Origin: Asterias rubens
Taxonomy: Eukaryota > Echinodermata > Asteroidea > Forcipulatida > Asteriidae
Length of the DNA: 64,000 nt
Assembly (NCBI RefSeq): GCF_902459465.1
Contig: NC_047066.1
Span: 19,347,047-19,411,046, forward strand
Direction: 5' to 3'
Notes under the pieces: generated by a model
What the model was told of the DNA's origin: nothing
What the model saw: only the letters and a program-made list of their open reading frames with translations
Databases searched by the model: none
Shown here: positions 44,003 through 56,453 of the stretch, in pieces
Position numbering within the stretch: position 1 is the stretch's first letter
Layout of the letters: each line of letters begins with the position of its first letter
Made by a program: the position numbers and the translations under genes

Positions 44003-45710
44003 ATGGTCGTAAAAGAGACAGTTCGAGGGCTGGATGAGTGCAATGCTGTAATAGAGAAATATCAAGGGAAGGTTCCTCTGTTTATCCTCTTCTCTGGTGA
44101 CAAAGATGCTGCCGGGACGAGCTGGTGTTCCGATTGTGTTGACGGTGAGCATTTTTTATTTATTCGATGTCAATCATGATTGAGTCAATGAGATGCACAA
44201 TGCTGCAGTGGTGGTTGGAATATAAATAAAGAGCAAAAAGGGAACCCGTTTTACTCAAAAAATGAGACACTTATTTGGGTAAAAAATAGTGAAAAAGGGT
44301 AGTGGAAGGATGGACCATTTCTTTCTACCTCCATGACATATGACTTGAATAGGAGTCAAAACGTATGAGATGTAAGTTGTAATTTTGAGATAAATAAAAA
44401 AAAACTCATTACTTTCCAAAACTACAGTCCGCCAGTACTCAGGACTACCACATCCTCAACAAGTAGTTTTGGCACTGTCTAATCGTGACTAAGTTAGGTA
44501 GATACAGTTTTTGTTGGTGGTGGCTCTTGGTTGTGAAAAATCACACAAACAAGATTTTGCAAAACATACTTAGTAGTTAGTGTGACTGTGAGCATTAACA
44601 AATAACAGAACAATGTACTTTGCTATTCTTTCCTCAGCTGAACCGGTTGTATTATCCTGCCTGGAATCGGCCCCTGAAGACACGGTCTTCATTTATTGCT
44701 CAGTTGGAGATCGACAGTTGTAAGTAAACAAATATTTGAGAATTTTATTGCTGTAATTGTTGATTAATTCACATTACTGATCTATGCTTTTATTTATAAA
44801 GTTGACGGACTAGAACCTGGTTTATACTTCCTGCGAATGTGAATGCAAAGCAAATTTGTTGTCATAATAACTCTATTTTCTCTGCAAATGTTTTGCAAGA
44901 GTTGAGCAGCGGTCAACTTTGATTTTTTAACTGTTCTCAACAGTACAATGCCATGTCAAAAATGCTTGGCAAGAGTCTCTGCTCATGAAAATTGACCTGC
45001 ACCAAATTGTACACTTTCCATTACCACTTTCCATTACAACATTTTGTTTAACCATATTTATATTGTCCAGATATACTTCATCTTACAGGTTTTGTTTTTC
45101 AAATTCTTTCCTATTCCATTTGTTGTTTTCAACTATAAACTAATTCTAGATCTTTGTTTTTCTTACAGCTGGAAAAATTCTGAAAATGGCTTTCGGACAA
45201 ACAACAAGCTAAAGTTAACTTCAATACCCACACTACTCAAATGGGGATCGGTAAGTATTATGTGTACAGATATTGAAGGGGCACAGCAATGTTTTCTCTC
45301 TGTTGGTACGGAAACCTCCATGAGGCAGGGGCATGCATGCAACTTTTCAGCTGATCAGCTGGGATTTCCTCTTTTTTTTTTTTTTTACAAAAGTTAAGTG
45401 TCGGCTTGGCCATTTCCTCTTTTTGTAAGAAAGTTTCATTTCTGATGAGGGAAACGCAAATTTGTATTGGAACAGTGCAAAGGGCACCACTGCAAAACAC
45501 AGGGCAATTGCTGTGGGCAGGACACCATGGGTTATTTTAAGGCCTGCAGTTTATACTAGATTTAAATTTAAAACTTTCAGTCATTCATACTGCTGTATCA
45601 AGAGTAATATTTTATTCCATCGTTTCTTTTGTTTCCAGTCGAGGCGGTTGGTTGAAGAAGATTGCAAGAAAGCGGACCTTGTCAAGATGTTGTTTGAAGA
45701 TGATGATTAA
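44003..45710 (+). CDS. TXNDC17: TXNDC17 (TRP14), thioredoxin domain-containing protein 17
   Basis: Four exons (44003-44144, 44638-44719, 45169-45250, 45639-45710) give about 125 residues (human 123). Family blocks in order: LFSGDKDAAGTSWC (human YFTGSKDAGGKSWC), CVDAEPVVLSCL, TVFIYCSVGDRQLFWK, LKLTSIPTLLKWGS, and ADLVKMLFEDDD at the C-terminus. TRP14 is a small cytosolic thioredoxin-fold protein reduced by thioredoxin reductase; it reduces cystine and some protein disulfides and persulfides. The usual active site WCPDC reads WCSDC here: both cysteines are kept, but the proline between them is serine. The cis-proline loop (SIPTLL) is intact. Intron phases 1, 2 and 0 chain without a break. Confidence 0.96.
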
Positions 45711-47339
45711 TTATGGAGTAGTTATACCATGAGACAGTTCCTGTTTGGTGGATACCTCTGACCATGTAGGTAGTGCTCTGACTAGAACTGGCTAAACTGA
45801 TTGACTATAATTAAATGAATATAGATCCAGTTATAATGTATGCATGTACTAGTTAGATATGCACAGTCAACCTGATGACCTACAACCAATGGGACAATAG
45901 GGCACCTAGTTGGGTGAAGGTCCCCAACCGGAAAGTTCGCACAAGGGACAATAGGAGGTCCTCAATTGCAGGTGTTTATAATGCGTGTGGTTATGTGTGT
46001 GTGGCTGGAATCCCAAATTTCCAAAGATATTATTCCCAAAACACCTAACCCCCAGCTGCATAGCAAGGGGAGGGGGTACCCTGGGGTGCATATCTCCTCC
46101 CACCACACAATTTTCCAGTGTCCCCAGGTCACCCCCCATCCCCCCCAAAAAAAGATTGTGTAGTGCCTTCAAAAACGAGACAATTTTTTCCCCCGAAGTG
46201 CACTTCATGACCCTCATCTTTGAAAAACTTTACCCCTGCGCCCCCACTGAGATGCAATGCCTCGCCTACGCCAGTGCTAACCCCCATCCCTTCGCATTTA
46301 AGCAATCCCAGACTCAACCCTGTTCTACCAAGATCTATTATGTAGAGCTGTACATTTAATGTTGATAACATTGTTTTCAAGCCTAACTGTAGTAAAGAAT
46401 TTAGGAATTGAAGTGTACTACAAGCATGAGTACTGCATGTATCTTTAAATTTAACTTTAATTAGAGCTGGCATTCCATATCGTGGCCAGCTCTGGCCAGC
46501 TACATTAAAATCAAGGTATTTAAAAAGAGAAAAACAATGACCAGAACCATCCAGATCCTTCCAGTTCTAGCCAGTTCTTGCCAGAATTGAAGAGTTACGT
46601 GTGCACAGACAGATCTGTGGTGTAGTACCTTCATGACAATTGAGATCTAGGCAGTTTTAGCCAGGAGGGAGAACTTGTAGAACTGGTTTTAGCCAGTTTG
46701 ATCAGAATTGCAATACATGTAATATCTTGTGATTGATTTTCAAGTGATGAGACTTCTATAAAGAGGATGTGTAATTTTGCCTTAATAAGTGTTGTATAGT
46801 CTAGGTCATCAAGACCGTACTAGTTCATAGAGGTTTGGCTTGTAAAGTCAGACCAACAGCTAAAAAAAAACATGATGCACTGTAGCTTTTTATGATACTT
46901 TATACCCTAACACTGCATGCATTAAAAAATTAGCTATTAGAAGATCTTATACACTTAGTAATTCCTTCCATTTCTTGTTGCTTTTGTTTGTGCTTACAGA
47001 GATAGATCTTTTTCTTTTTCGAACCTTAAAGGTGCACAATGTATATGCAACTCATTATGTACTTATGTTACTTTGTTTTCATTTGTTGTAGCACAGGTCT
47101 TAAGGTCTTAGTATGACATTCGTTAAAATTTTATCCAGATAATCGTGTTTTAGATAAAACTACAAAATAAAAATATATTCTGATTTACAATCGAAACAAG
47201 AACTGAGTTTGAGTGACAATTTATTTGCAGAGAGCATGACATTTTACTATAAATATGTTTTGAGGCAGTTGGTACTAGTATTATCAAGTTTACACCAAGT
47301 AAAGCTTTCTGACCATGACTAATCATGTAGCAAACCTCT

Positions 47340-47530
47340 AAAGGCAGCTTGTATACTTTTGGTAATTTTCAAACACCTTTATTCTCACGTGTATCCCAAT
47401 AAATGCATACAAAAATATCAAACTTGTGAAATTTGGGGCTCAGTTGGACATCAAAAGTTGAAAGAAAACAATGAAATTAATAAAAACACCCTTTGTGAAT
47501 TATGTGCTTTCAGATGACTGAGAAAGGCTT
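47340..47530 (+). mobile_element. Old, diverged MITE-A copy
   Basis: CTAAAGGCAGCTTGTATACT, ACGTGTATCCCAATAAATGC, GAAAATTTGGGGCTCAG-like and TGTGCTTTCAGATG blocks stand in family order with many changes. Confidence 0.6.
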
Positions 47531-47892
47531 TGTATGCATTAAGCCATTCAATTATGTTCTAGACAGACTAACTTTACACTGTCATAATAGTTTGTCATTT
47601 GCACCATCACAGTTTAAACTAATTAATATCTTAAGACACACTAGTTAGTTATTCTTAATAATGAACTTATATTCTGCACACTAATGAAGGTGGAGGGTTA
47701 TTGCTGTCTTCGGGGAGTAGACAACATTTCCCCCCCCCCTTGCCCGCCTCCCTAAAAAATCGCAATAGTGCTCACATAAAAGAAAGACAAAAAGAGAGAA
47801 AACAACAAATTGTTTATAATGTGTGAACGATGACCGGGATTGCTTTGCTACCGTGGCAAACAAAAAATTTCATTATGGGATGCTTGGCTTTG

Positions 47893-47992
47893 CCCCCCCC
47901 CCCCCCCCCCCACCAAATAAAATAATTGCCGATTACGGTCGTCCGTGCACGTACATGATATACCCGCGATGCCAAGACCCCCCCCCCCCCCC
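47893..47992. repeat. Two poly(C) tracts
   Basis: Runs of about 19 C (47893-47911) and 15 C (47978-47992), with shorter C runs near 47730. Confidence 0.9.
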
Positions 47993-50442
47993 ACGATGCC
48001 AATGCCTCCGCTTCTGCTCAAAGTTTCACGGACAACATTTTCGTGACCGTAGAACACTAAATTCCTTCCGCGCACTGGTGAAAAAAAGTGCGCCTCTACT
48101 GAGAAAACATCGGAAAGCGAAGGACCAACACAATTAAGTTTTCCCAAGTTATTTTATTTGGGTTACTTTTGAAGAAATAAATCTTCCTTTTTATTAAAAA
48201 TCTACATTTGTTTACTTTTTTAAAGAAAATAAACGCCTCGCGTAGAAATAATAATCTTGAGTAAACGGTCCACCAAGGCATTTTCTTTGTTTTTCATTTG
48301 GTGTAATTATCACACGTTAGAACGGATGGAATAACCTTGCGACTCCTTCGGATTTCGCTATCCTAATTTACGGCAATTTTTCACAATTTTGCCAAATTTT
48401 GTCAAGCCATGGACTAAAGTGGACGCCTTAAATGATATAGACCAAATATAAACTGTTTGAAGCTGGAACTGGACGAGTAAAATGGCTGAATTTCGGAAGT
48501 GAAAATGCTGCACCATCTCACTTTTTCGCCCGAGTGCGTCCGCCAATCGCCACATTGCCGGGAGAAAGTGAGACCATACAGCCTTGGGCGAAGGCACTGG
48601 CTGCAGCTGGGCGACGGAAGTTGTGCTGAAACTTGGAACAAATTTTGTGCAACAAGAGAAACAGTTTTACTCCTGGCAGGAGGACATGGTCAAGCCTGAC
48701 TAGGAGGGGGTGAGTCACCACAAAACGGTTCTTTTTAGAACCACCAGTAGTGTCGGTATATTTTTTTTACTGCAAATAATTATTAGGGGGGACAAGCACA
48801 TGTTTAGCTATGATGTGTTGGAAACCCTTGTTTAATTTGTCAAAAACACTTTTCAAACTGTTGTAAGGATTCGCAACCAAATTTCTCTCAAACTGTATTT
48901 TTCATTCATGCTCGTATGTGGGTGAAATGATAAAAAAGATGAAGTAAAATGCTCGTGGGAAAAGCATTTGTTTAGCAAAGAGTTGTTTTCTCAAAAAAAA
49001 AAAAAAAAAAGCACCAAGCGAAAACTCTTTGTGACAATGACAATTGTTTGTATTCATTTGCAAGGTTTCGCACTAAAGTTATTGGATGAACTGCCTAAAC
49101 TTATCTGGGGTCAAAAAGGAGGGCAATACATAATGCAATTAGACAGATTCGAAAGATAATTTAAAAGATGGGTAAAACGGAGGGTAAAAAACTAAACGGA
49201 TACTGTCATTTTATAAAACTTGTGAAAATTGTGTTGAACTGTTAATTAGCATTATTACAAGAGGTATACTTTGCTCAACGTGTGTACTATCCATATAATT
49301 ATGCTTAATAATAATTTGTTGCCATGTTAGAATCATTGTAGGATACATTTGTGTTTAATTCTAACACAAGTTGTAGCCATATATAGCCTGAATTGGAATG
49401 TGGTATCCATACTCGGCTATTGTTGAACTCGCAGTGCCAAACGTGTCACTCGCAACTGAACAATGATGCGGAAAGGTCGTGACCGGTTGTATGTCAATAG
49501 CTTCCATCAAACACACGCACTTCGCTCGGAACTGATGTAACTCATTGCATCATCAAAAGAAATAGTAATACAATTCTCAAAGGAGACGAGAAGAGGAAGA
49601 AAACTCCATTGATCTTCAACGCACTGTAACCGGTTATAGGTTCTATTGAATTAACTTTAAATGACTTTGGGAGACAGCTAACTTTATAGAACATTTTAGT
49701 TTGTTGTACGCAATGCGATGCAAAGGCAAAATTCAACACCAACATTACAGACCCAAACAATCCACCACACGAACATTGTTAGTTATACACACTGGACTTT
49801 AAATATAAATAAATGCTCCTAAGGGAAGTTTTGACAACTGAAAAAATAGTCCTTTTTGAAAGTTGTAGAAAGCAGTAATGGAAAGGAAACAAGTTAATTG
49901 GTGCTTAGCCCGATTAGCTTTTTTTATATTATATATAACTCAAGTTCCAAGTAGTATAGGCCTAGAGTGAATGATTGAGATAACAATTGGATGAACGTGT
50001 GCCTCCTGGAGAGGGAATGAATGTTTGCTAAATGAGTGGATTAACACCTCTGTGTTGTGAAATAAAACAACAGAACAAAAATTAATTAAGTAGAACTATG
50101 AAGTAAATTAAATTAAAACAAATTAGGCTGACAGTTTTTAGTATATTCTTTTATAAAAAATGCTCTCCTTGTACGGGTGTCCTTACAACCAAGTTCATGC
50201 TACCTTTCGTGGATTCATGAAACCTACATCATCTTTCTTTGTTTGAGATCATTAATGAACAGTATCCTTGTTCTGTGATCATGTCTCATTTATATCCTCA
50301 CATAAGGATATTTTTAAGTGTGATTCAGGTATCCACCTGTTTTCAGGGTGTGAGGTATAATAATGTGTTTTCGTACATAAAGTTGAGAATTTTTGACAGT
50401 GGAATTGTATTGAATTTGTCAAGAGATGAAGTATTGTTTCTT

Positions 50443-50752
50443 AACTTTGTTGGTCCGCCATTGATGTCTTGAGGTCACGGAGACTCAGATGGAAATTTCT
50501 CTTTCCGCGCTTTGTTTTATAAACATAACTTTCTTCTTGTGTTGATTCTTTGAAATGTCTCTATTTGCCACAAAGTTATTCTCTTAGAGAAACTTTGGTG
50601 GTCTGCCATTGATGTATTGGGGTCATGAAGACACAGTTGTTGTTTTCTCTGTCTGCTCTTTGGCTTTATCAACATCTTTCTTCTGGTGTTGATTATTACA
50701 TTGACATTTTCCAAGTCTGTATTTGCCACCAATTCTTTTGTTTGGAGAGAAT
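50443..50752. repeat. Tandem duplication, period about 148 bp
   Basis: AACTTTGTTGGTCCGCCATT at 50443 and AACTTTGGTGGTCTGCCATT at 50591 open two units that share TGATGTATTGGGGTCA-type, CTTTCTTCTTGTGTTGATT and TCTGTATTTGCCAC blocks. It lies directly upstream of the larger array. Confidence 0.8.
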
Positions 50753-50956
50753 GGTAGCATCATTTTTTAGTGATCCCTGCTCTTGTAAAGTCCACATTCA
50801 AAGGATTTTGATAAAAAGGTAGGTAAACACATGAATCTGGTTTACAGAAAAAGAAAATTTCTGCCACAATACTAAATCTCCTGCTTAGTTTGTTAATGTG
50901 TATATTGGCAATACTGGCAAGTTTAAGTAGGTTACAAGTTAGTAAATAAATCACTC

Positions 50957-53240
50957 TAAGGTGGTTATTAGGATACTCTGTGTCAATTCAAGACAGCTTT
51001 CTTTTGCTGTCACTCTCACCTAGGGAGGTTCTACCAACGGTCCCCCTCCAAACCTTTCTTCTTATTTCCTCATCTCAGAGAATCTCTCTGCCTGTGAACC
51101 TTAATCACTTTTTCTCAGACAAACCAAGGACAATTTTTTGTGTCAGGGATAAAACTTTTAAGGTAAGTGTCTGTACATGTATACAATGTAAGACATATTT
51201 ACAACTTCTTATGTCTTTAATGGTTATGATTGTTGTAAGTAGTTAAAAATAATAAGGTATATTAGTAAGTATGGTAATTAGTAAGTATAGTCTATTGATT
51301 AACTATTGTTTATTTTGTACTATATAGGCTTTCATTTCGTTTTTGTTTTTGTAAGAAAGTTTATTTGCTGATATGTCAGCTTAGAAACCCATTCTTCTTA
51401 TAATAATTTTGTTTTCTATGTGATATCTCTGACTCTGGAAATGGATCTCTTTTTCTATATACACTTTCATGACAATCTGTTTTGTCAGCAGCTCAAGGTA
51501 AGTTTCTGTACATGTATGGGTATGGTTACCATGTCAGAAATATTAATTACTACTTGTTCTGTCTTACATTCTGGTAACATAGGTGTGCTCTGAGTGTATA
51601 AAACCTTTATAGGGGTTTATATTTTGTGTAGTTAATAAGGTTCAAATTTATTAGTATTAGCACGATAAATGAGTAAGTGTAGTCTGTTACAATTATTTTG
51701 TTTTTATTGTAAGGCGCTTAATTAATTTTTAGTATGGAAAATGCGCGGTATATTATTATTTGTATTAGTCTGTGGTGCAAATTATTGGGTTTTTAAATGT
51801 CCCCCTTTGGATACTTTTCCTTTCAACCCACCCCATTTGTCTCTTGTCTATGATACAATTTCTTTTGGCTATCATGCCATCTTGGAAACCAGTTCCTTTG
51901 TCTTATCTTTCAACAATTCTCTTATCTATCATGGACTCTGGATCTCTTTGTTTAAAGATGCAGTCCCCATCCCATGAGAATCTATTTGGTATGGGATGAC
52001 CAAAGGTAAGTTTCAGTATGTGTAGGTATGTTTGCAGTGTCAGACATATTTACAACTTGGTATGTCTTACTGTCTTAGGTGTATTTTGTGTATAAGTTTA
52101 GTGGTAGACAATTTTAAAAGTAAGTAGTTAATATAATAATGTAGAAGTATATCAGTAAGCGTGTTAAATGAGTATGTGTAGTCTACGGTGTAAATTATTG
52201 GGATTTTGATTTGTTTTTTTCTTTAGACACCTTTTCTTCACATTCACATGTCCTCTTGTCTTGTCCTTATTACGAGACATATTCTCCTTATCATACATTT
52301 CTTATCTTATAAATATCCCTTCTCCTCTCTATCTATGGACTCTGAATCTGCAGTCCCCATCTCATGACAACTTGTTTTTGTAAGGGAAGGTAAGTGATGT
52401 ATATGTATGGGTTCACACTGTCTCACACTCTGGTAATATTGTAGATTATACAGAATAAGTGCAATCGGTAATATTTGTTAGTGGTCAAAATACAAGTATA
52501 TTAACACCAAGTATATCAAGCGTGATAAATGAATAAGTGTAGTATATAGAAATTTTTTTTGTTTCTTTACTTATCTATTCTTTTATTTATGACCCACTAC
52601 CCTTTTCATCCATTTCTTTTGGCCCCAAACGGTCGGTGTAAGACACTCAGTTTCTTTGGGTTGTCACCTCACGGTATCCTCAGCTACATTCGCCATCTAT
52701 TTTCATACTTTCCTTAAAAAGTCAATACAAGGTTCTGCTCTCTTTGACTCTCCCTATACTGCCCCATTGTGCAGTAACACATGCTTGTTCTTTCAAAGGC
52801 AAGTAGGTACACCTGTCAGTTGCCACATCTAGTAATAGTAGCAATGACAGCATTGTTCCCTCTGGCGATACTGTATGGGTGCCTTTAGTAAAGGTCATAC
52901 AATCATGTAGTAATTGCTCTGTGTGTATGTAACAAGTTAGTAGGCTGTTTAGGAGGAACTATGTGCATCATGAAGATTACATTTTGTTTTCTACTATTTA
53001 TCTGGTTATCTTTTCAACCTAATGTATCAGCAAGTGACCTTCCTCTCACTTAAGTGTCTATTTTGGTTGTTCGGTCTTAAAGCACAAAACCTCTCCTGTG
53101 CTTGTAAAACCCATCTTGGGATGAGAATTAAGAAAGGAAATAGATGGTGCACAATCTATTTTCGCTCTCAATTCAGATTCCTTTCTTCTGCTACCCTTTT
53201 TCTCCTTTCATTTCCTTGGCCTTGTCATGAATCAGGTAAG
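50957..53240 (+). repeat. Diverged tandem array of exon-like units, each with a splice-donor-like GTAAGT
   Basis: Six donor-like sites (51163, 51498, 52006, 52390, 52799 as GCAAGT, 53236) are spaced 335-508 bp apart. Upstream of each is a C/T-rich stretch, clearest as ATGGACTCTGGATCTC and GCAGTCCCCATCYCATGA in units 3 and 4. Downstream are ACATGTATGG, TCAGACATATTTACAACTTG and AAATGAGTAAGTGTAGTCT blocks. The units contain stops in all frames, so this is not a protein repeat. It could be a multi-exon non-coding RNA or a decayed duplicated exon cluster. Confidence 0.65.
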
Positions 53241-55938
53241 TGTATGCGAATAAGGAAGAAAGCTTACAAAAACACATTAATTTGATGATTAAGGAAACAG
53301 AGGATAAAGTAAACATTTTTGAGAGTGCTCGTGTCAAAAAGAGACAAGTAGGCTGCACAATACTTGGATGTGATCAAGGGAGATACGTGGAAACGGCAAC
53401 GGATATAGGAAGTTGTCAATTCTGTCAGGACCACGACTTTGGAAGAGCCCTGCATTACACTGCTTTCTTTAAAAAAACAAAAAATTAATAGAGACATTAA
53501 ATATTTAATGTATGTATAACTACATTAGTTCGCACTTAATTAATTTTTTGATTTAAAGTTAATTAATTAAATAACTGATGAGTGAATTAAAGAGCATGTG
53601 AATTAATGGATGGGAGATGGATGCATAGGTTGCTGCTATAAAATGGAACTTGAGTTAATTAATTGAACTAAAATTGAATATAGGGCCTAGTTAAATAAAA
53701 TCTAGGTAAATGAAATTTGTTTCACCAAACATAAAACTCCTAAACAAACATTCATGCAAGTTACAACAGCAAACGCATCGCATTGCTAATGCGTAGCTTT
53801 GGGTACGATGAAGCCCTCGCGTGTTCAAAGATGGAAACTGAGACGAGGTTGTCATTTCTTAATGATGTACCAAAAACATTAACTGACTCTGGATACTGAT
53901 AAAAATGTCAGAAATCTTCAGGCTGTGACACCACGCTCAACAAAGATATCTCCAACATCAGTGCCAGTCAACCACGCTCATGTATGTTTTTTCGCCACTT
54001 CCACCACGAAATCATCATTGCAAGTTTTTCTGCAAAACCCATCGAGGACCAATTAAGCTGCGCCCATCACAAACACCCAGAAAGCACCAATGTGGACGCG
54101 ACTTTTAACCACGCCCGTCAAAGTTAACCAACGTTGTCAATGTGAATGCGTCAATTAACCATTGCTCACCCAAGACAACCAAGAAAGCATCGATGTCATG
54201 TGTTCATATGTGGCTGTATCTTTTAAACACACCCTGAAGAGAAAGGATGGACAAAAAAACATTAATGTGACTTTATCATAGCTATAACTTTTCAGTGGAG
54301 TAAACAATGGCTAAACAAAAGTAATGTTGGGTCAAAGATAACAGACACATAAACAGTTCATGTAAAAAAATTTTAAACTATAGTTTTGTATAAAGTTGGT
54401 GTTATTACACAACTTGGTATGCACCTTTGCAATACAGTCTTCAAGATCCTGGTCATAACTTTAATGTAGTAAATAACTATTGTATTAATGTTGCTGTAGG
54501 CCAAGAATAATTTATGTGTAGAGTTTACAACTCTTTATAGCTATTGAGTCACCACAGGCGCAATGTTTGTTATCGACAAAGAACGTATAATAACGTCGAG
54601 GGCGCACTCATCACTCGGAAACAGCTTAATTTCCAAAGGAGGAAACATTTTGTATGTGAACAAATAATGAACAACTTCGGAAGTAAAGAGGAGCGTTTTG
54701 AACATTGAGAACAGTCTTCCATTCCGCTGAGAACATTTTAATTCTATGGTTTAAATTATATCAAATTACAACACATTGTATAACACGCAAAAGCATTTAC
54801 ACTTTTAAACTGAGAAAAACAATAATTTTTATTTATTAATAAACTGTTTTATTTTTCTTTAAGTAAACTGAAATCTGAAACATGTATGAAGTGAAGGGCG
54901 GGAATGTGAATGTGTCAGTATAAACTGTATAAAATAGCAAAAAACAACTATTCCGTAAAAGAACAAATAAATAAGTTTATTTTATAAATGGCTCTATGGA
55001 AAATACCATTCCATAGGTTCTGAAATGGTCTCTTTGATGCTGAAACATGGTGGTAGAAAGATATCTTCAAAAGCTTCTTTGCTCTAACCAACCTGAGGAG
55101 AAGATGATGAAACTGTCAGGTTGGCGTATGTGGTCTTTCCTCGCCTTCCACCTCTAAGAGCCTGGTTCGAATCACGCCATGGGCACTACTTGGATTAGGT
55201 TTTCAGTCCCTACCTGACTGCTTGGGTTTTCAATTGACTCATTCTCTGGGGTTTCCCGCCCTTGGTGTAAAACTGAAACGCTTCCTTTTCCTTGTCTTTA
55301 TTTCTTGGGTCACTGGCATTCACTTTTCTGAAAGTCCTTTGATTCAAAACCACTGAAAAAAAGAAAAGAAACGAAAGTCTAAAGGAATTTATGGAGATTT
55401 CTTCAACTGCTCTTGCATGTCTGCTCAACTGTGAATACATTGAGCGGTGTGATGTGTCTATTTATTTAGATATGCCTAGTATTTCATAAGGCTAATATCA
55501 GTTTCTAATATTATAACGTATTTCAAAGAGTATGTATCAACGAAACAATACTACAAAATAACTTGAGGGTGCGAGAAGTGTGAATGTTTGGTTGGCTCGA
55601 TCGATGGGTAATGTTTACTGCTTTCAATAAACTGTCCATTAGTAGTTGTTTTTAAACCAATACTCTAAGATCATTCATTCAAACATAATTTCATATAAAA
55701 CACAATTCATCGTCAACACGCGTGCCAAGCGAATAGTTACAGGATAAACGAACAATGAAGATCAACCATTAGCTATGTCTTCACGGAGCAATTTTGTCAA
55801 TGAGGAATTACTAGGCGGATTTAAACTTCAAGAAAATCAGCAATGTGCGCAAATGGATATAGCTTGTACTTCTTTGCTTCAAACTCAAGACATTGATAAT
55901 TTTACTGTTATGTATACCTCTGTGGATCTACGAATAAA
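53241..55938. other. Gene-poor region
   Basis: 53240-53488 (+) has a short open frame with a Cys-containing C-terminus (VGCTILGCDQGRYV, GSCQFCQDHDFG); no family is recognised. 53920-54290 has loosely repeated blocks (GCACCAATGTGGACGCGAC, TCAATGTGAATGCGTC, GCATCGATGTCATGTG) with TTTTAACCACGCC-type segments, perhaps an old tandem repeat of about 60-70 bp. At 55150-55175, GCCTGGTTCGAATC is a tRNA-like B box, probably a SINE scrap. Confidence 0.45.
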
Positions 55939-56453
55939 CCTCACTGGATATACCGCACTGGGTTACCTCACTGGATATACCTTACTGGATATACCTCAAT
56001 GGATATACCTCAATGGATATACCTCACCGGATATACCTTACTGGATTAACCTAAATGGATATACCTAAATGGATATACCTCACTGTGGATATACCTCACT
56101 GGAAACCTAAATGGATATACCTCACTGGATATACCTCACTGGATCTACCACAATTGATACACCTAACTGGATATACCTCACTGGACCGTAGCTCAATAGA
56201 TATACCTCACTGGATATACCTCAATGGATATACCTCACTCTATATACATCACTGGGTATACCTTACTGGATTTACCTCAATGGATATACCTCACTGGATA
56301 TTGTACCTCAATGGATATACCTCACTGGATAAACATCACTGGGTCTACCTCAATTGATACACCTTACTGGATATACCTCAATAGATCATATACCTCAATG
56401 GATATACCTCAATGGATATACCTCACTGGATATACCTCACTGTACAAAGGGTC
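55939..56453. repeat. 14-bp minisatellite, about 36 units
   Basis: The unit is GGATATACCTCACT with common variants (CAATGG, TTACTGG, CACTGGGT). Since 14 is not a multiple of three, three units make a 42-base period that reads as a 14-residue repeat (GYTSLDIPHWIYLN) in the open frames across it. No other evidence of coding. Confidence 0.93.

Larger units (their letters stand above)
45711..50440. other. Gene-poor region downstream of TXNDC17
   Basis: No conserved protein is recognised. AATAAA at 47166-47171 is one candidate poly(A) signal. 46470-46710 is a degenerate stretch of CCAGTTCT/GCCAGTT blocks. 47340-47530 is an old MITE-A copy. Two poly(C) tracts lie at 47893-47911 and 47978-47992. 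48480-48750 has a more even base composition and short open frames with no recognised similarity. Confidence 0.5.

Noticed and set aside
47820-48150. Possible proline-rich (PPPPPPP) protein
   Set aside because: The proline run is the translation of a poly(C) tract; the reverse strand gives an equally meaningless glycine run.
48480-48750. Candidate coding segment with even base composition
   Set aside because: Frames are short and overlap on both strands, without a recognisable motif or splice structure.
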